A DNA stretch of 64,000 nucleotides from Sulfolobus acidocaldarius SUSAZ (GCA_000508305.1 CP006977.1:62001-126000), one strand, 5' to 3'. Shown: positions 23,336-35,698, numbered from the stretch's first letter. Program-made: numbers and translations. Notes: a model not told the origin generated them from the letters alone.

Positions 23336-24129
23336 AGTCCTCTACAGGTTTTAAGATTAGTTCATTTGTGTTAACAGTGCTGTTAGTTATTCCGGTTTTA
23401 TTTTTGCTATTCTATGGTTACGGTCCATATTTTGTGGGATCTACTGCATTTAGTAAAGCACTACTTTCGTCTATAGCACTATCCTTCTTCTCTTCAAGTG
23501 TGGCGACTGTTTTAATTATAATTATTTTTACCCCCTTGGCTTATTATTTAGCTAGACACAGGAATCCTTTGATAGAAAGCCTAGTTGATATTCCTGCATC
23601 TATTCCTCATCCTATAGTGGGGATTGCGGTTATTTTCATGGGAAGTCCTCTTAATCCATTAGGGAAAATTCTGACCTCATTAGGTATCAACATTTATTAT
23701 AGCTATTTAGGTCTCATACTTGCTCTAATTATAACATCAGCTCCAGTATACGTTAGAGCCATGCAAAATTTTTACGAATCTTTACCAAGAAGTTATGAAG
23801 AGTTCGCATGGTCTTTAAGATATTCAGAAGTTAGTACTTTTTTCAGGGTCGTGTTTCCGTTGTCAACTGGAGGCATTATATCTGCTGGTCTCACTGCAAT
23901 TGCTAGAGCTATCAGTGAATTCGGTTCAGTCTCTATTGTAGCACCTTTTCTTTCTGGTTGGATTTTTAATGGTGACTCTCCTGCATCTGTGTACATTTAC
24001 AATGAGTACCAGACTTACTTTAATGCAGCTATTACAGCATCTGCGACCTTAATTATATTTTCCTTGTTGTTAGTTTTTTCCACAAGAATTGTAAAAATAG
24101 TACTAGAGAAGTTAAGATTACTTTATTAG
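23329..24129 (+). CDS. ABC transporter permease, molybdate/tungstate type (ModB/WtpB-like)
   Basis: 266 residues with six hydrophobic segments. The cytoplasmic EAA loop SLPRSYEEFAWSLRYSEVSTFFRVVFPLSTGGIISAG (starting about residue 150) has the conserved Glu-Ala/Gly pattern for ATPase docking. The motif IPHPIVGIAVIFM and overall pattern resemble ModB/WtpB/CysT. No ATPase or solute-binding gene is adjacent, so it is an orphan in this window. The nearby molybdopterin operon makes molybdate or tungstate the best guess; sulfate cannot be excluded. Confidence 0.8.
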   Translation: MVKSSTGFKISSFVLTVLLVIPVLFLLFYGYGPYFVGSTAFSKALLSSIALSFFSSSVATVLIIIIFTPLAYYLARHRNPLIESLVDIPASIPHPIVGIAVIFMGSPLNPLGKILTSLGINIYYSYLGLILALIITSAPVYVRAMQNFYESLPRSYEEFAWSLRYSEVSTFFRVVFPLSTGGIISAGLTAIARAISEFGSVSIVAPFLSGWIFNGDSPASVYIYNEYQTYFNAAITASATLIIFSLLLVFSTRIVKIVLEKLRLLY

Positions 24130-24152
24130 GTCTACAGACTAATCTTATTCCA

Positions 24153-24202
24153 ATGAAGAACCCAACCTTATCTGAGGTTATGATGACAGGTTGTTCGTCA
24201 GA
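24153..24202 (+). ncRNA. Candidate C/D box sRNA (variant terminal boxes)
   Basis: Architecture C (ATGAAGA, 24153-24159), 12-nt guide, D' (CTGA, 24172-24175), 4-nt spacer, C' (ATGATGA, 24180-24186), 12-nt guide, D (CAGA, 24199-24202). Both guides are exactly 12 nt, as in archaeal methylation guides. The internal C'/D' pair is canonical; in the terminal pair the usual U-U is replaced by A-A in both boxes. A TTTATTA element at 24122-24128 lies about 26 bases before the expected 5' end. Sits between the permease stop and the gene at 24217. Confidence 0.5.
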
Positions 24203-24216
24203 TCGATGTGATTTAA

Positions 24217-24540
24217 ATGTTGTGTAGGGATATAGAATGCATAAAAGGTGTAGTTAGAAGAATTCTTGAGAAAGAAGGCAAAGATACTGATATAGATATA
24301 CAGATAACCGACCTGCCTTATAATCAGCTCTCAGTGTTAGATGGCAAAGTAGTTAAAATAAATTCCTTACATTATGAAAGTATGTCTATACAGAGCGGAA
24401 ATGAGTCACTTATCATGTCAACGTTCCTCATAATAGCTATATTAAAGGCAATATATGGGGATGATAAAGAGGTAAAAAGAGTACTTGAAACATACTTAGA
24501 GGACAACAATATTGCATCTAAAATGCTGGATATGTTATAA
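24217..24540 (+). CDS. Hypothetical protein, 107 residues
   Basis: No recognised family. Mixed alpha/beta pattern: DTDIDIQITDLPYNQLSVLDGKVVKIN suggests beta strands, followed by helices ending IASKMLDML. Single cysteine pair near the start (LCRDIEC). Convergent with tpiA, six bases apart. The ATG at 24217 lies about 15 bases after the candidate sRNA; it may be expressed from the same promoter. Confidence 0.55.
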   Translation: MLCRDIECIKGVVRRILEKEGKDTDIDIQITDLPYNQLSVLDGKVVKINSLHYESMSIQSGNESLIMSTFLIIAILKAIYGDDKEVKRVLETYLEDNNIASKMLDML

Positions 24541-24545
24541 TAACT

Positions 24546-25238
24546 TCATTCTCCTCTTTTCTCCATTGCTCTTATGGCGTTTCTTACAAAGTCCTCAACT
24601 ACTTTTTCAGGCTCCTTTGCTTTCATTACTGCGCTAGCTGCACCTATACCATCAGCACCTAATTCTATTGCCTTAAAAACATCTTCTCCTGTTGTTATTC
24701 CAGCTCCTGCTAATAGGTAAACATCTTTAGTTTTCTTAATTTCCTCCACAGCCTTAGTTATAACTTCAGGTTTAGCCTTTGACACGGGAATACCTGTTCC
24801 TATTAGTTCTGGGGGCTCTATTAACACGGCGTTAGGTCTCAGCAACGCAACGGGCAAAACTAATTCATATCTGTCTATACACACGACACTCTCTAAATTC
24901 AGTATTCTGAATCTCTCTAATGACTCAGCCATTTCGTCTAATCTTATTCTCTTCTCGCTATGGTTAAGCAAAGATCCCTGTGCACCAGCATCCTTTATCA
25001 TTTCAGGTAATATGGCTCCTGTTCTGGCACCCTGTTCTCCAGTATCAACGTGTTGGGCAAATACAGTTAACTCTGATTCCTTACTTATACGGTATATCAT
25101 TGTAGCAGGAACTGAAACTATTATTTCGCTTCCATATTCTTTACTTACTTTTTCTATTTTCTTTGTTATTTCAATAGCTTTCTCACCATAGGAATTTTCA
25201 TAAGCTTTATAATTAATTAAAATAATTGGCGGTTTCAT
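24546..25238 (-). CDS. tpiA: Triosephosphate isomerase
   Basis: 230 residues, the short archaeal form (bacterial about 250). Active-site elements: INYKAYENS with catalytic Lys at the start, LLNHSEKR with the catalytic His near residue 95, and [10 protein letters not shown] with the catalytic Glu near 140, then the phosphate loops [10 protein letters not shown] and [11 protein letters not shown]. Interconverts DHAP and glyceraldehyde 3-phosphate in gluconeogenesis/glycolysis. Divergent from the DUF429 gene with only about 14-28 bases between starts. Confidence 0.96.
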   Translation of the reverse strand: MKPPIILINYKAYENSYGEKAIEITKKIEKVSKEYGSEIIVSVPATMIYRISKESELTVFAQHVDTGEQGARTGAILPEMIKDAGAQGSLLNHSEKRIRLDEMAESLERFRILNLESVVCIDRYELVLPVALLRPNAVLIEPPELIGTGIPVSKAKPEVITKAVEEIKKTKDVYLLAGAGITTGEDVFKAIELGADGIGAASAVMKAKEPEKVVEDFVRNAIRAMEKRGE

Positions 25239-25266
25239 GTCATACTATTGAGTGGGGGAATTCATA

Positions 25267-25797
25267 TTGAAATTTTGTGGTATAGATTTAGCCGTAAAGC
25301 GACCTTCTACAATTGCCATTTTTGAAGATTCATTAATTCACGTGAGCGATGTTGTTTCTGATGAAGAGATTCTCTCGGGTTGTTCCGGTTCCAAAGTTAC
25401 TGCCATTGACTCCCCATTATCTATGTCTAAGGGATTTAGAAAAGTAGATAAAATGATGATAAGAAATGGCTTTAGAGTACTTCCTCCAAGTTGGATGAAA
25501 GGACTAGTAGAGAGAGCAATCAGGTTGAATTCCGTTTTAAATTCAGAAGTAATTGAGACCCATCCGACATCATCTGAAAAGAACATTAATCTGAATTGGA
25601 GGGATTTTGGGGCTAAAAAGAAGGACGAAGTTGATGCGGTTATGTGTGCTATAGTAGCCTATTTTAAGCATAGTGGAAATATTCTGAAGGTCGAGGCTGA
25701 AGATGGAACCATTTATCTACTACCTAGAGGCACTCTTGTAATCGAGAAGAGAAGTGAAAACATTTATGAATTTAAAGATTTTTATCCAACTCTTTAA
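25267..25797 (+). CDS. DUF429 family protein (RNase H-like fold)
   Basis: 176 residues from TTG 25267, which lies seven bases after GGGGGA; GTG 25252 is an alternative that would use no ribosome site. Pattern: KFCGIDLAVKRPSTIAIFED, VTAIDSPLSM, a middle GFRVLPPSWMKGL, VIETHPTSS and KKDEVDAVMCAIVAYF, matching DUF429 proteins predicted as RNase H-fold nucleases with acidic residues Asp, Asp, Glu, Asp. Function unknown. Its 3' end overlaps the convergent antiporter gene by 26 bases. Confidence 0.8.
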   Translation: MKFCGIDLAVKRPSTIAIFEDSLIHVSDVVSDEEILSGCSGSKVTAIDSPLSMSKGFRKVDKMMIRNGFRVLPPSWMKGLVERAIRLNSVLNSEVIETHPTSSEKNINLNWRDFGAKKKDEVDAVMCAIVAYFKHSGNILKVEAEDGTIYLLPRGTLVIEKRSENIYEFKDFYPTL

Positions 25798-27344
25798 TAA
25801 AGGTGTATAATCGCTGATACATTATTGTTATTACAATTATGGAGACCAATATTCCTAAATAAATGACATAGTAATTAAGTTGTGATATTATTCGTACTAT
25901 ATAGATCTCAAAATTGATCGTCATGAACACGTATATGATCCATAAAATAACTTCATTTATTCTCTTTTGTCCCAAGTTACTTAATCTTCTAGTTTCCTCT
26001 ATTACAAGTAAAGCTAATGAAAACGGTACTAATACTGATATAAGCGGAGCTATGTAGATAAAAAATCTCGCAAAAGAAACTAAAAATATAAGAAGATAAG
26101 AGGCTGAGAATACTGTTATTAGTCCTATTAAAATAAACCTTAGTATAAAATTTGAGGTTGTATTTCTATTTAATTTAATCACTCTTGTAATTCTTTGCAG
26201 GGCTCCATCAATTCTATCTATCCTTAATTTTTCATATGTCTTTGATATGAGTCCTATTATTCTTCTTTCCCTAGGCACTGTTATACTGGTTATGGTCGAT
26301 GACATCATGACTAAGAATGCGGATAAATTATATACTAGTGAGGTAATGATACCTTGCTGAAATGCGTTAAGTGCCACAATTATTCCTAGTTCGCTTAACG
26401 AAGTCATATAAATTCCTGATCTAAAGGCTACGAGGAAATTTGATCCTGTTAACCAGTATGAAGTACTGAATGATAAGTATTTAACTAGTGTCATAATTAA
26501 TGATATTGGCACTAGTATATATAGAGCTGACAATGATAAATTTAGATAACTGCCAGCTGAGAAAAAGAAAAATATTAAGGAGAAATCAATTAATGGTGCT
26601 AATATCTTCGATACTTTCTTGGTATCTCTCAGTGCATAGGAAGCACCTAAACCAAGCAGAAAATTAGCTAAAGTTGATGGAATGTTGAATATCTGTCCAA
26701 GTAACGAGAAGCTTAAAACCGATGCTATACTAGAAACAATAATAGATTCTTCAGATGTATTTATACTTCTGTTTATTATTGTCCTAGAAACTAGATAACC
26801 AAGTCCGAGAGAGGCTAAGGATGTTGGTAATATTTCAACTATATTGGAATTCGACGATAATATAACGCCAAGAGCTATGAAAGTTATAACATCTTCTAAT
26901 GATAAGACCGCTAATATGAGACCAAACTGTTTATCATCGATTTTATTTTGAATTAATTTATTAGGTAATTGTCGTGCTAGTTGTTACGCTTATTATTGTC
27001 AATATGAAGGTGTCATAAAAAGGCAAACCAATAATTAGTGAGATGATCGATATTATAGTAAATCCAACTATGTATTCGGTTATAGCTATTATAGTAGCCT
27101 TTGAAAGAATATTTTTCAACTCCCTTATGTCGAGTGAAATACCCACGTTAAAAGAGACTAAATTAATAGCCAACGTAGATAAAAAATTAAACAAGTCACT
27201 ACCATAATCTAAGCCAAAACTCTTACCCAATAAACCAGCTATCAGATAAGCTGGAATAGGCGATATTCTAAACCTACTTAACGCGACTCCAAATATAGTT
27301 GCTATGACCAACGTTAATGTAATAAGAGTAAGTTGTGATTCCAT
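25772..27344 (-). pseudogene. Cation/proton antiporter (CPA2/KefB-like), single frameshift
   Basis: The N-terminal part (ATG 27344, MESQLTLITLTLVIATIF) runs to TAA at 26961-26963, about 127 residues. The reading resumes in the next frame with no gap (NKLIQNKIDDKQFGLILAVLSLEDVI...) and continues to 25772; removal of one base at the junction near 26963 gives about 523 residues with some 12-13 hydrophobic helices. Features such as FRISPIPAYLIAGLLGKSFG and FNVGISLD are typical of CPA2 Na+(K+)/H+ antiporters. The second half has no strong start of its own. A sequencing error would look the same. Confidence 0.8.
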
Positions 27345-27725
27345 TTTATGTTTAATCTCTAAAACAATGAATAATAAATCATTCCTAGAAATAGACACGT
27401 GAAGTGTGTAAGGAAAAACGATTATATGGATAGAAGATACAAGGTTTAAAATATATTATATCAAAAATTTATTTGTCAGGTTCTATCTTTTAACTGGGAA
27501 TAAGAATAGATATAATATGTAATGGGTCAGGTAAATCAAATGTATTTATCATAGATTATATTCATGCATAGACGAATTTTAATTTCTTATGAAGAATTTT
27601 CCACCATATATAATTTCTGTTCACCCTTTAGAGAAAAGTATCATTTAACCCATTAAAACGACATGCGATAGATTGTCCTTCAATACACATTTTATTTACT
27701 AATCTAAATTTGATTCTGATAAGAT
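27345..27725. other. Intergenic region, antiporter to esterase
   Basis: About 380 bases between divergent genes, very AT-rich, with several TATA-like stretches (for example near 27448-27465 and 27565-27580). No short gene, RNA or repeat of note was found. The esterase TTG at 27726 has no Shine-Dalgarno. Confidence 0.4.
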
Positions 27726-28691
27726 TTGGTAGTAGTTAAAAGCGAAGTGATTGATAGCCAGTATCTCAAGAATAATCCATTGAATGATCCTTCATCAAGA
27801 AAAGTATATACACTGGAGGTGAATCCTTTTTCGTCTCCTACTTTGATTGTTTATCTCAGTGGTTTTCTATCATCATCCATAAGTTTATTGAATTATGATC
27901 CCTTAGTAGAAAATTTTGATCAGAAATTGACTAGGCTTAGTAAAGAGGGTAAAATAGACAACATGGTTGTTCTTTTACCAGATACCTTCACTTACGTTGG
28001 AGGAAATCAATATATAAATTCTCCAGCTGTTGGTCTCTACGAGGACTTTATTGTTAGGGAATTGATTCCGTATTTTAAGGACAAATATCACGCTCAGAAT
28101 GTTGTATTGATGGGCAAGTCTTCTGGTGGATATGGTGCTATGGTATTAGGCATGAAATATCCTAGGATAGTTTCGGGAGTGGTTAATCATTCTGGCGATG
28201 CGTATTTTGAGTACATCTATATTCCAATGTTCCCTAGAGTTCTGAAGCACCTAAGGAAGTTTAGCTCTCCAAAGGAATGGTTGAAGCATTTTTGGGAGAG
28301 GTCTGACAGGAAAAGAAAAGATCTACTTGATACGCTAATATTAGTTGCAATGTCTGCCTTTTATTCTCCCCAGGATACGGATATATTGTTACCGTTTGAG
28401 TTAGAAACAGGAGAGATAAATTACAGTATATGGAATATGTGGTTAGAAAAAGATCCTGTTAGAATAGTGGATAAAATGTACGATAACCTGAGAAATCTTA
28501 AGTTGTTATACATAGATGTAGGGAATAAGGATGAATTCAAACTGGATATAGGTCTAAGGATATTGCATGAGAAATTAAACAAACATGGTGTAAATCATTT
28601 TTATGAAGAGTATGACGGTGGACATTTCAATATGAGTTTCAGATACGATATCTCTTTATCTTTAGTGTCAAGGGTGTTCAACAATAAATAG
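27726..28691 (+). CDS. Alpha/beta-hydrolase esterase (esterase D/antigen 85-like)
   Basis: 321 residues. Nucleophile elbow GKSSGGYGAMVLGMKYP near residue 139 gives the catalytic Ser in a GxSxGG context; His at GGHFNMSFR near 303 and an Asp in DVGNKDEFKLD near 270 complete a likely triad. The oxyanion region is LIVYLSGFLSS near 40. No signal peptide, so cytoplasmic. Substrate unknown; S-formylglutathione hydrolase and acyl-esterase members share this layout. Start TTG 27726 is chosen because no ATG precedes the conserved region. Confidence 0.8.
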   Translation: MVVVKSEVIDSQYLKNNPLNDPSSRKVYTLEVNPFSSPTLIVYLSGFLSSSISLLNYDPLVENFDQKLTRLSKEGKIDNMVVLLPDTFTYVGGNQYINSPAVGLYEDFIVRELIPYFKDKYHAQNVVLMGKSSGGYGAMVLGMKYPRIVSGVVNHSGDAYFEYIYIPMFPRVLKHLRKFSSPKEWLKHFWERSDRKRKDLLDTLILVAMSAFYSPQDTDILLPFELETGEINYSIWNMWLEKDPVRIVDKMYDNLRNLKLLYIDVGNKDEFKLDIGLRILHEKLNKHGVNHFYEEYDGGHFNMSFRYDISLSLVSRVFNNK

Positions 28692-28700
28692 ATACCATAT

Positions 28701-28757
28701 ATCTATATTAAGTATATAAATCTATTTAAATCTATGTAAAATAACTTATATATATAG
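28701..28757 (+). promoter_or_regulatory. pstS promoter region with repeated ATCTAT motifs
   Basis: ATCTAT occurs at 28701, 28720 and 28730 (spacing 19 and 10 bases, near helical phasing), followed by TATA-rich ACTTATATATATAG at 28744-28757. The ATG of pstS is at 28802, so a leader of about 20-30 bases is expected. The phased repeats could bind a phosphate-responsive regulator; this is inference only. Confidence 0.4.
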
Positions 28758-28801
28758 AAAATCTTTTTAGAATACTAGTTGCTTAATTCAGTAGTAGAAG
28801 T

Positions 28802-30034
28802 ATGATGAAAAGAGCAATTTCAACAGTTGGGTATATTGTAATAGGGATAATAGTTATAGCAGTTGTAATAGGAGGAATAGCGGTTTTTATGATGAATAGC
28901 AATAATTCTAATTCAACTAAAACTAGCATATCAAGTAATAACAGCAATAGTAATAGTTCACAAATAACACCTTCAACGTCAATAGCTAATATATTAGTCG
29001 CTGGTGGAAGTACATTTATTGCTCCTCAGATGCAGGGTTTGGATCAGTAATTTCGAGAATTCATATCCTAAAATACAAATAACTTATAATGCTGTAGGTA
29101 GCGGGCAAGGTATAAATAATTTCAAAAATGGTGTTTATGACATTGGTGCTACTGATGTACCTATTCCTAGTTATTTGTGGTCTCAAATAGTAAGTCAGAA
29201 AGGTCAACTATTAACGATACCTGATATAGTTGGAGGAGTTGGAATAATTTATAATATGCCTGGCTTTAATCAAAACATTAGCGGACCCTTAAATCTCACA
29301 GCAAGCATATTAGCCGATATATATTTAGGCAAGATAGTATACTGGGACGATCCTCAAATACAAAAGATAAATCTAAATTTCAAAATGCCACATCAAGAAA
29401 TAATAGCTGTTCATAGATCTGACGGAAGTGGAACAACGTATATATTTACTTCATGGCTATATACATCATCTTCTGATTGGAAAAATAGCGGTATGAGTTA
29501 TAATTTAACAATAAACTGGCCTATAGACAGTACAGGCAGAGGATTAGGGGAAAAGGTAGTTCAGGCGTTTCTTCAATAGTTAGGAGCACGCCATACTCCA
29601 TCGGATATGTAGAGTTCCAGTATGCTATAGCTAATAATATTTATACAGCACAGATTCAGAACCCTTCAACTGGGCAGTTTGTTCCTCTCAACGCGAATAC
29701 CATTTCCACCGCTGTGTCAAATGTTAACTTAAATTCATTGCCTCCACTTTCAGGTGATATATCAAATCTAACCTTTATGTTTCTTAATGTAAAAGCTAAG
29801 AACGCATATCCAATAGTATCCTTTTCTTTTCTTGTAATAAATAAAAATTATAATGATTTCAATAAGGCTGCTAGCATATACATTTTTCTGCACTATATAT
29901 TTACGACTGGGCAGAATCAGATACTAAATGGCTATTTACCACTACCTAATAATGTAGATCAGTATGTTCTCAACACGTTGGATCAGATTACGTATAATGG
30001 TCAACCTGTCTATAAGATGTTAAGCGGTGTATAA
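28802..30034 (+). pseudogene. pstS: Phosphate-binding protein PstS, two frameshifts
   Basis: Three consecutive frame segments together make one PstS. Segment 1 (to TAA 29048) ends ILVAGGSTFIAPQMQG; one extra base in GGGTTT (29035-29040) shifts to the frame giving WISNFENSYPKIQITYNAVGSGQG. Segment 2 has GATDVPIP and VHRSDGSGTTYIFTSWL, the phosphate-binding loops, and stops at 29579. Two extra bases near 29568-29569 shift back to the original frame, giving SSIVRSTPYSIGYVEFQYA onward to 30034. The N-terminus KRAISTVGYIVIGIIVIAVV resembles a class III signal peptide cut by PibD. Start ATG 28802. Confidence 0.87.
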
Positions 30035-30037
30035 TGA

Positions 30038-30913
30038 ATGTATAAAAAACTAGATAAGTTATCTTTAATTTTTATGTTCGCCTCAGGGTTAACGTTAGTT
30101 ATTGTGCTAAGTCTAGTAGCGTTCTTAATTCTTAATTCTACTTATGCATTTCCTCTTTCGGGGAAATACTTAAGAGAGTATTGGCCAGCTATATATGGTA
30201 CTATTATTGTCTCGATTATCGCTATTGTGATATCCTTGCCATTATCTATATTTTCCACTATATTTTTAGTGGAATTAGTTCCTCCTTCATTAAGGAATTT
30301 CTTAATCTCGATAAGTGACTTAATGGCATCATTTCCAACCATTATTTATGGTTTTTGGGGATTAATTAAGCTAGGACCTTTCCTAACTCAGTACGTCTTT
30401 TATCCAATGTATAAGTATTTAGGGTTTATACCATTCTTTTCGACTGCTCCTTTGGGGCCTAGCTATCTTTTAGCATCTATAGTCTTATCGATCATGATTT
30501 CTCCATTCGCCTCCTCAATTATAAGGGAAACATACACACAGGTTCCTAAGTATATTGATGAGTCTGTACTGTCTCTAGGGATGGGTAAATGGGGAAAGGT
30601 TATGATTAAATTGAGATACATCAGAAGTGGCATACTAGTCGCATTCACGTTAGCTTATGGAAGGGCTATAGGAGAAACCGTTGCAGTAGGATTAACGGTA
30701 GGTGGCGTCTTAAACGCTTCTATTAGCTTATTTTCACCGGGATATACTATTCCATCATTTATAGCAAACGTCTTCGAGGAAGCTTTCACTAAAACAAATG
30801 TATCTTCTTTTTTCATGTTATCGTTAATTCTTCTAGCTATAGGTCTAATATTTATTGTGATAGCCAAACTCCTTATTATACGCTCAGCAAGTCTGAGCAG
30901 GTGGATAAAATGA
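30038..30913 (+). CDS. pstC: Phosphate ABC transporter permease PstC
   Basis: 291 residues, six or seven hydrophobic segments, intact. Conserved features: SLPLSIFSTIFLVELVP, SDLMASFPTIIYGFWGL, and the EAA-type loop RETYTQVPKYIDESVLSLGMGKWGKVMIKLRYIRSGI (from about residue 168), followed by AYGRAIGETVAVGLTVGG, a strong PstC signature. Three bases after pstS and overlapping pstA by 13 bases. With pstS and pstB broken it probably has no functional partner in this operon. Confidence 0.9.
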   Translation: MYKKLDKLSLIFMFASGLTLVIVLSLVAFLILNSTYAFPLSGKYLREYWPAIYGTIIVSIIAIVISLPLSIFSTIFLVELVPPSLRNFLISISDLMASFPTIIYGFWGLIKLGPFLTQYVFYPMYKYLGFIPFFSTAPLGPSYLLASIVLSIMISPFASSIIRETYTQVPKYIDESVLSLGMGKWGKVMIKLRYIRSGILVAFTLAYGRAIGETVAVGLTVGGVLNASISLFSPGYTIPSFIANVFEEAFTKTNVSSFFMLSLILLAIGLIFIVIAKLLIIRSASLSRWIK

Positions 30914-31743
30914 GATTAAAAGATCTTGCCCTATTTATCATAGCTCTAATATCAGTAATTTTCTTGTTTTTCCCGTTCTTTTGGGTTCTTAGTGACGTCG
31001 TAGTAAAAGGTATTCAGCCTATTTTGAACCAAGGTTTTAATTTTCTTATAAGTCCACCACCATTCACTAACGAGGGATTGGGAGGAATTGGAACAGTGCT
31101 TGAAGGTACTTTAATACTTGTGGTTGTTGCAGGATCTATATCTATTCCACTGGGCTTGATGACAGGTGTATTTTTAGGATTTTATCCGAATAACATAATT
31201 TCGAAAATAACTCAACAGCTGGTCGAATCGATTGTTGAATTTCCTACTGTGGTAATAGGAATTTCTGTGTTTGGAGTTCTAATACTTGATTTTGGATTTA
31301 AAATTAGTGTGGTAACAGGTTCTGTTGCATTAGCCATAATAATGCTACCTTATATTATAATGCAGATTAGTGATTCTATATATATACCTAGACAGATTTT
31401 AGAGGAGACATTATTCTCTTTAGGATTTAGTAGATCTAGAACTGTTCTATCTATAATTTCTGCTTCTAGAAGGGGTATCTTAACTGGTATATTATTGGGG
31501 TTAGCTAAAGGATTTGGTGAGTCTGCAGCTTTGTTGTTTACTGTGGCAACATCATTTAATTTATACTTTAGTGGTTTAGGAAACCCTGTAAGTGCTATAC
31601 CTGTTCTTATTTATTTTTATGCTCAAAGTCCCTATTCTAATTGGCAAGAAGTGGCCTGGGGTGCATCCCTAGTTTTAGCTATCATTGTCCTTAGTATATT
31701 TGTTATATCTCGTCTACTCATAAGAGGAGGATTGGGAAAATGA
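30901..31743 (+). CDS. pstA: Phosphate ABC transporter permease PstA
   Basis: 280 residues, intact. PstA features: SISIPLGLMTGVFLGFYP, VESIVEFPTVVIGISVFGVLI, DSIYIPRQILEETLFSLGFSRSRTVLSII (docking loop, from about residue 159) and GLAKGFGESAALLFTVATS. Overlaps pstC by 13 bases and pstB by four (ATGA), so the operon was once translationally coupled. Confidence 0.9.
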   Translation: MDKMRLKDLALFIIALISVIFLFFPFFWVLSDVVVKGIQPILNQGFNFLISPPPFTNEGLGGIGTVLEGTLILVVVAGSISIPLGLMTGVFLGFYPNNIISKITQQLVESIVEFPTVVIGISVFGVLILDFGFKISVVTGSVALAIIMLPYIIMQISDSIYIPRQILEETLFSLGFSRSRTVLSIISASRRGILTGILLGLAKGFGESAALLFTVATSFNLYFSGLGNPVSAIPVLIYFYAQSPYSNWQEVAWGASLVLAIIVLSIFVISRLLIRGGLGK

Positions 31744-32013
31744 ATGATTCTGTGTTTGAAATATCTAAATTAAATGTATGGTTAAATGGCAAACATGTTT
31801 TGAAGGAAATAGATGAGGTCAGGATAACTAAGAATTCAGTGTTTTCCATAATGGGTCCTTCTGGCTCAGGTAAATCTACATTGTTAAAGACCTTAAACAG
31901 ATTGATAGAATTAAATAATAATGTCAAAATAGAGGGTGAAATTTACAAAATAACGAAAGCCTCGCCCTTTATGGCGGGGATGTAGATTTAGAAGAAGGAA
32001 AAACCAGCCATTT

Positions 32014-33265
<1,252 letters not shown>

Positions 33266-33802
33266 TTCATGGGGAATAATATTTTCGAGATGGATCAAAC
33301 CAAGCTTAGAAGAGAGGTTGGAATGGTATTTCAGCAACCAAATCCATTTCCTCATATGAGTATATACGATAATATTGCTTATCCAGTCAAGGTTTTAGGC
33401 ATAGCTAAGAAGAAAGAGGAGATAGACAAGATAGTCCTAAGTTCTCTCAAAAAAGTTAATTTATATGAAGAAGTAAAAGATAGATTAAAAGCTAAAGCGT
33501 CTGATCTTTCAGGAGGGCAACAGCAAAGATTAGTAATTGCAAGGTCTTTAGCACTTAGACCTAAGGTTATACTAATGGACGAACCAACATCAATGATCGA
33601 TGTAGTAGGTGCAAGAAAAATTGAAGAGTTAATACTTGAGCTAAAAAAGGAAATTACAATAATTATTGTTACGCATACACCTCAAATGGCAAAAAGGATA
33701 TCTGATTATGTATGTTTTATTTATGATGGTAAGGTGGTGGAGTGGGGGTCAAAATATGAGATATTTGATAACCCTAGAAATGAGCTCACAGTAAAATACG
33801 TT

Positions 33803-34260
33803 CTAGGTAAATTCGGTTAAACTTTTACATTCTCCTCCAAAGAATTCTTTCCAGTCTGAGCTAAAGTAAAACTTACAATCCACTTTTTCTCCTGCTAAGA
33901 CTTTAGGTAACCATATCTTATCATCTTGCCACATTTCCTCGTATGGTGGTTCTTTGAGCCACATGGGTATAGCTTCCTCACTTGCCCTTGGAATTCCCTC
34001 AAATTCTGTTACAAGATATACATGCATTAAATATTTTTCCTGTCCGTAGAGAAATTCTATTTTACCTACTCTGTTGGACGAGAGAACTCTGATCCCCAAC
34101 TCCTCATAAAGCTCTCTTTCGACGCATTCTCTGGGTGTTTCTATGTTCCTTAATTTTCCTCCAGCTGAATTTATATAACCTGTTCCAATCCCTCTTAACT
34201 TTCTAATTAAGAGTAAAAAATCTCCTCTTTTTACTACTCCTAGACATGTCTCCATGAATC

Positions 34261-34264
<4 letters not shown>
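33803..34264 (-). CDS. Nudix hydrolase (8-oxo-dGTPase/MutT-like)
   Basis: 153 residues. Nudix box [23 protein letters not shown] (from about residue 36) fits GX5EX7REUXEEXGU exactly. [18 protein letters not shown] and the C-terminal [21 protein letters not shown] resemble MTH1-type 2-hydroxy/8-oxo-purine nucleotide hydrolases. Likely cleans oxidised nucleotides. It overlaps fumC by four bases upstream and the 3' end of broken pstB by 18 bases convergently. Confidence 0.87.
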
Positions 34265-35586
<1,322 letters not shown>

Positions 35587-35698
35587 TAATCTAAAGGGAA
35601 TATATCCTTTGTGTTAGCAAACAGACTAACCAGGATAGATGGTTTAAGGGCGGTCATCTAGTTAGGATTTTATTTTGATTAATTTATTAGTATGATTG

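Noticed and set aside
33269-33820. Independent ABC ATPase gene from ATG 33269
   Set aside because: It lacks Walker A and continues the PstB frame across the mobile element, so it is the 3' half of the split gene.
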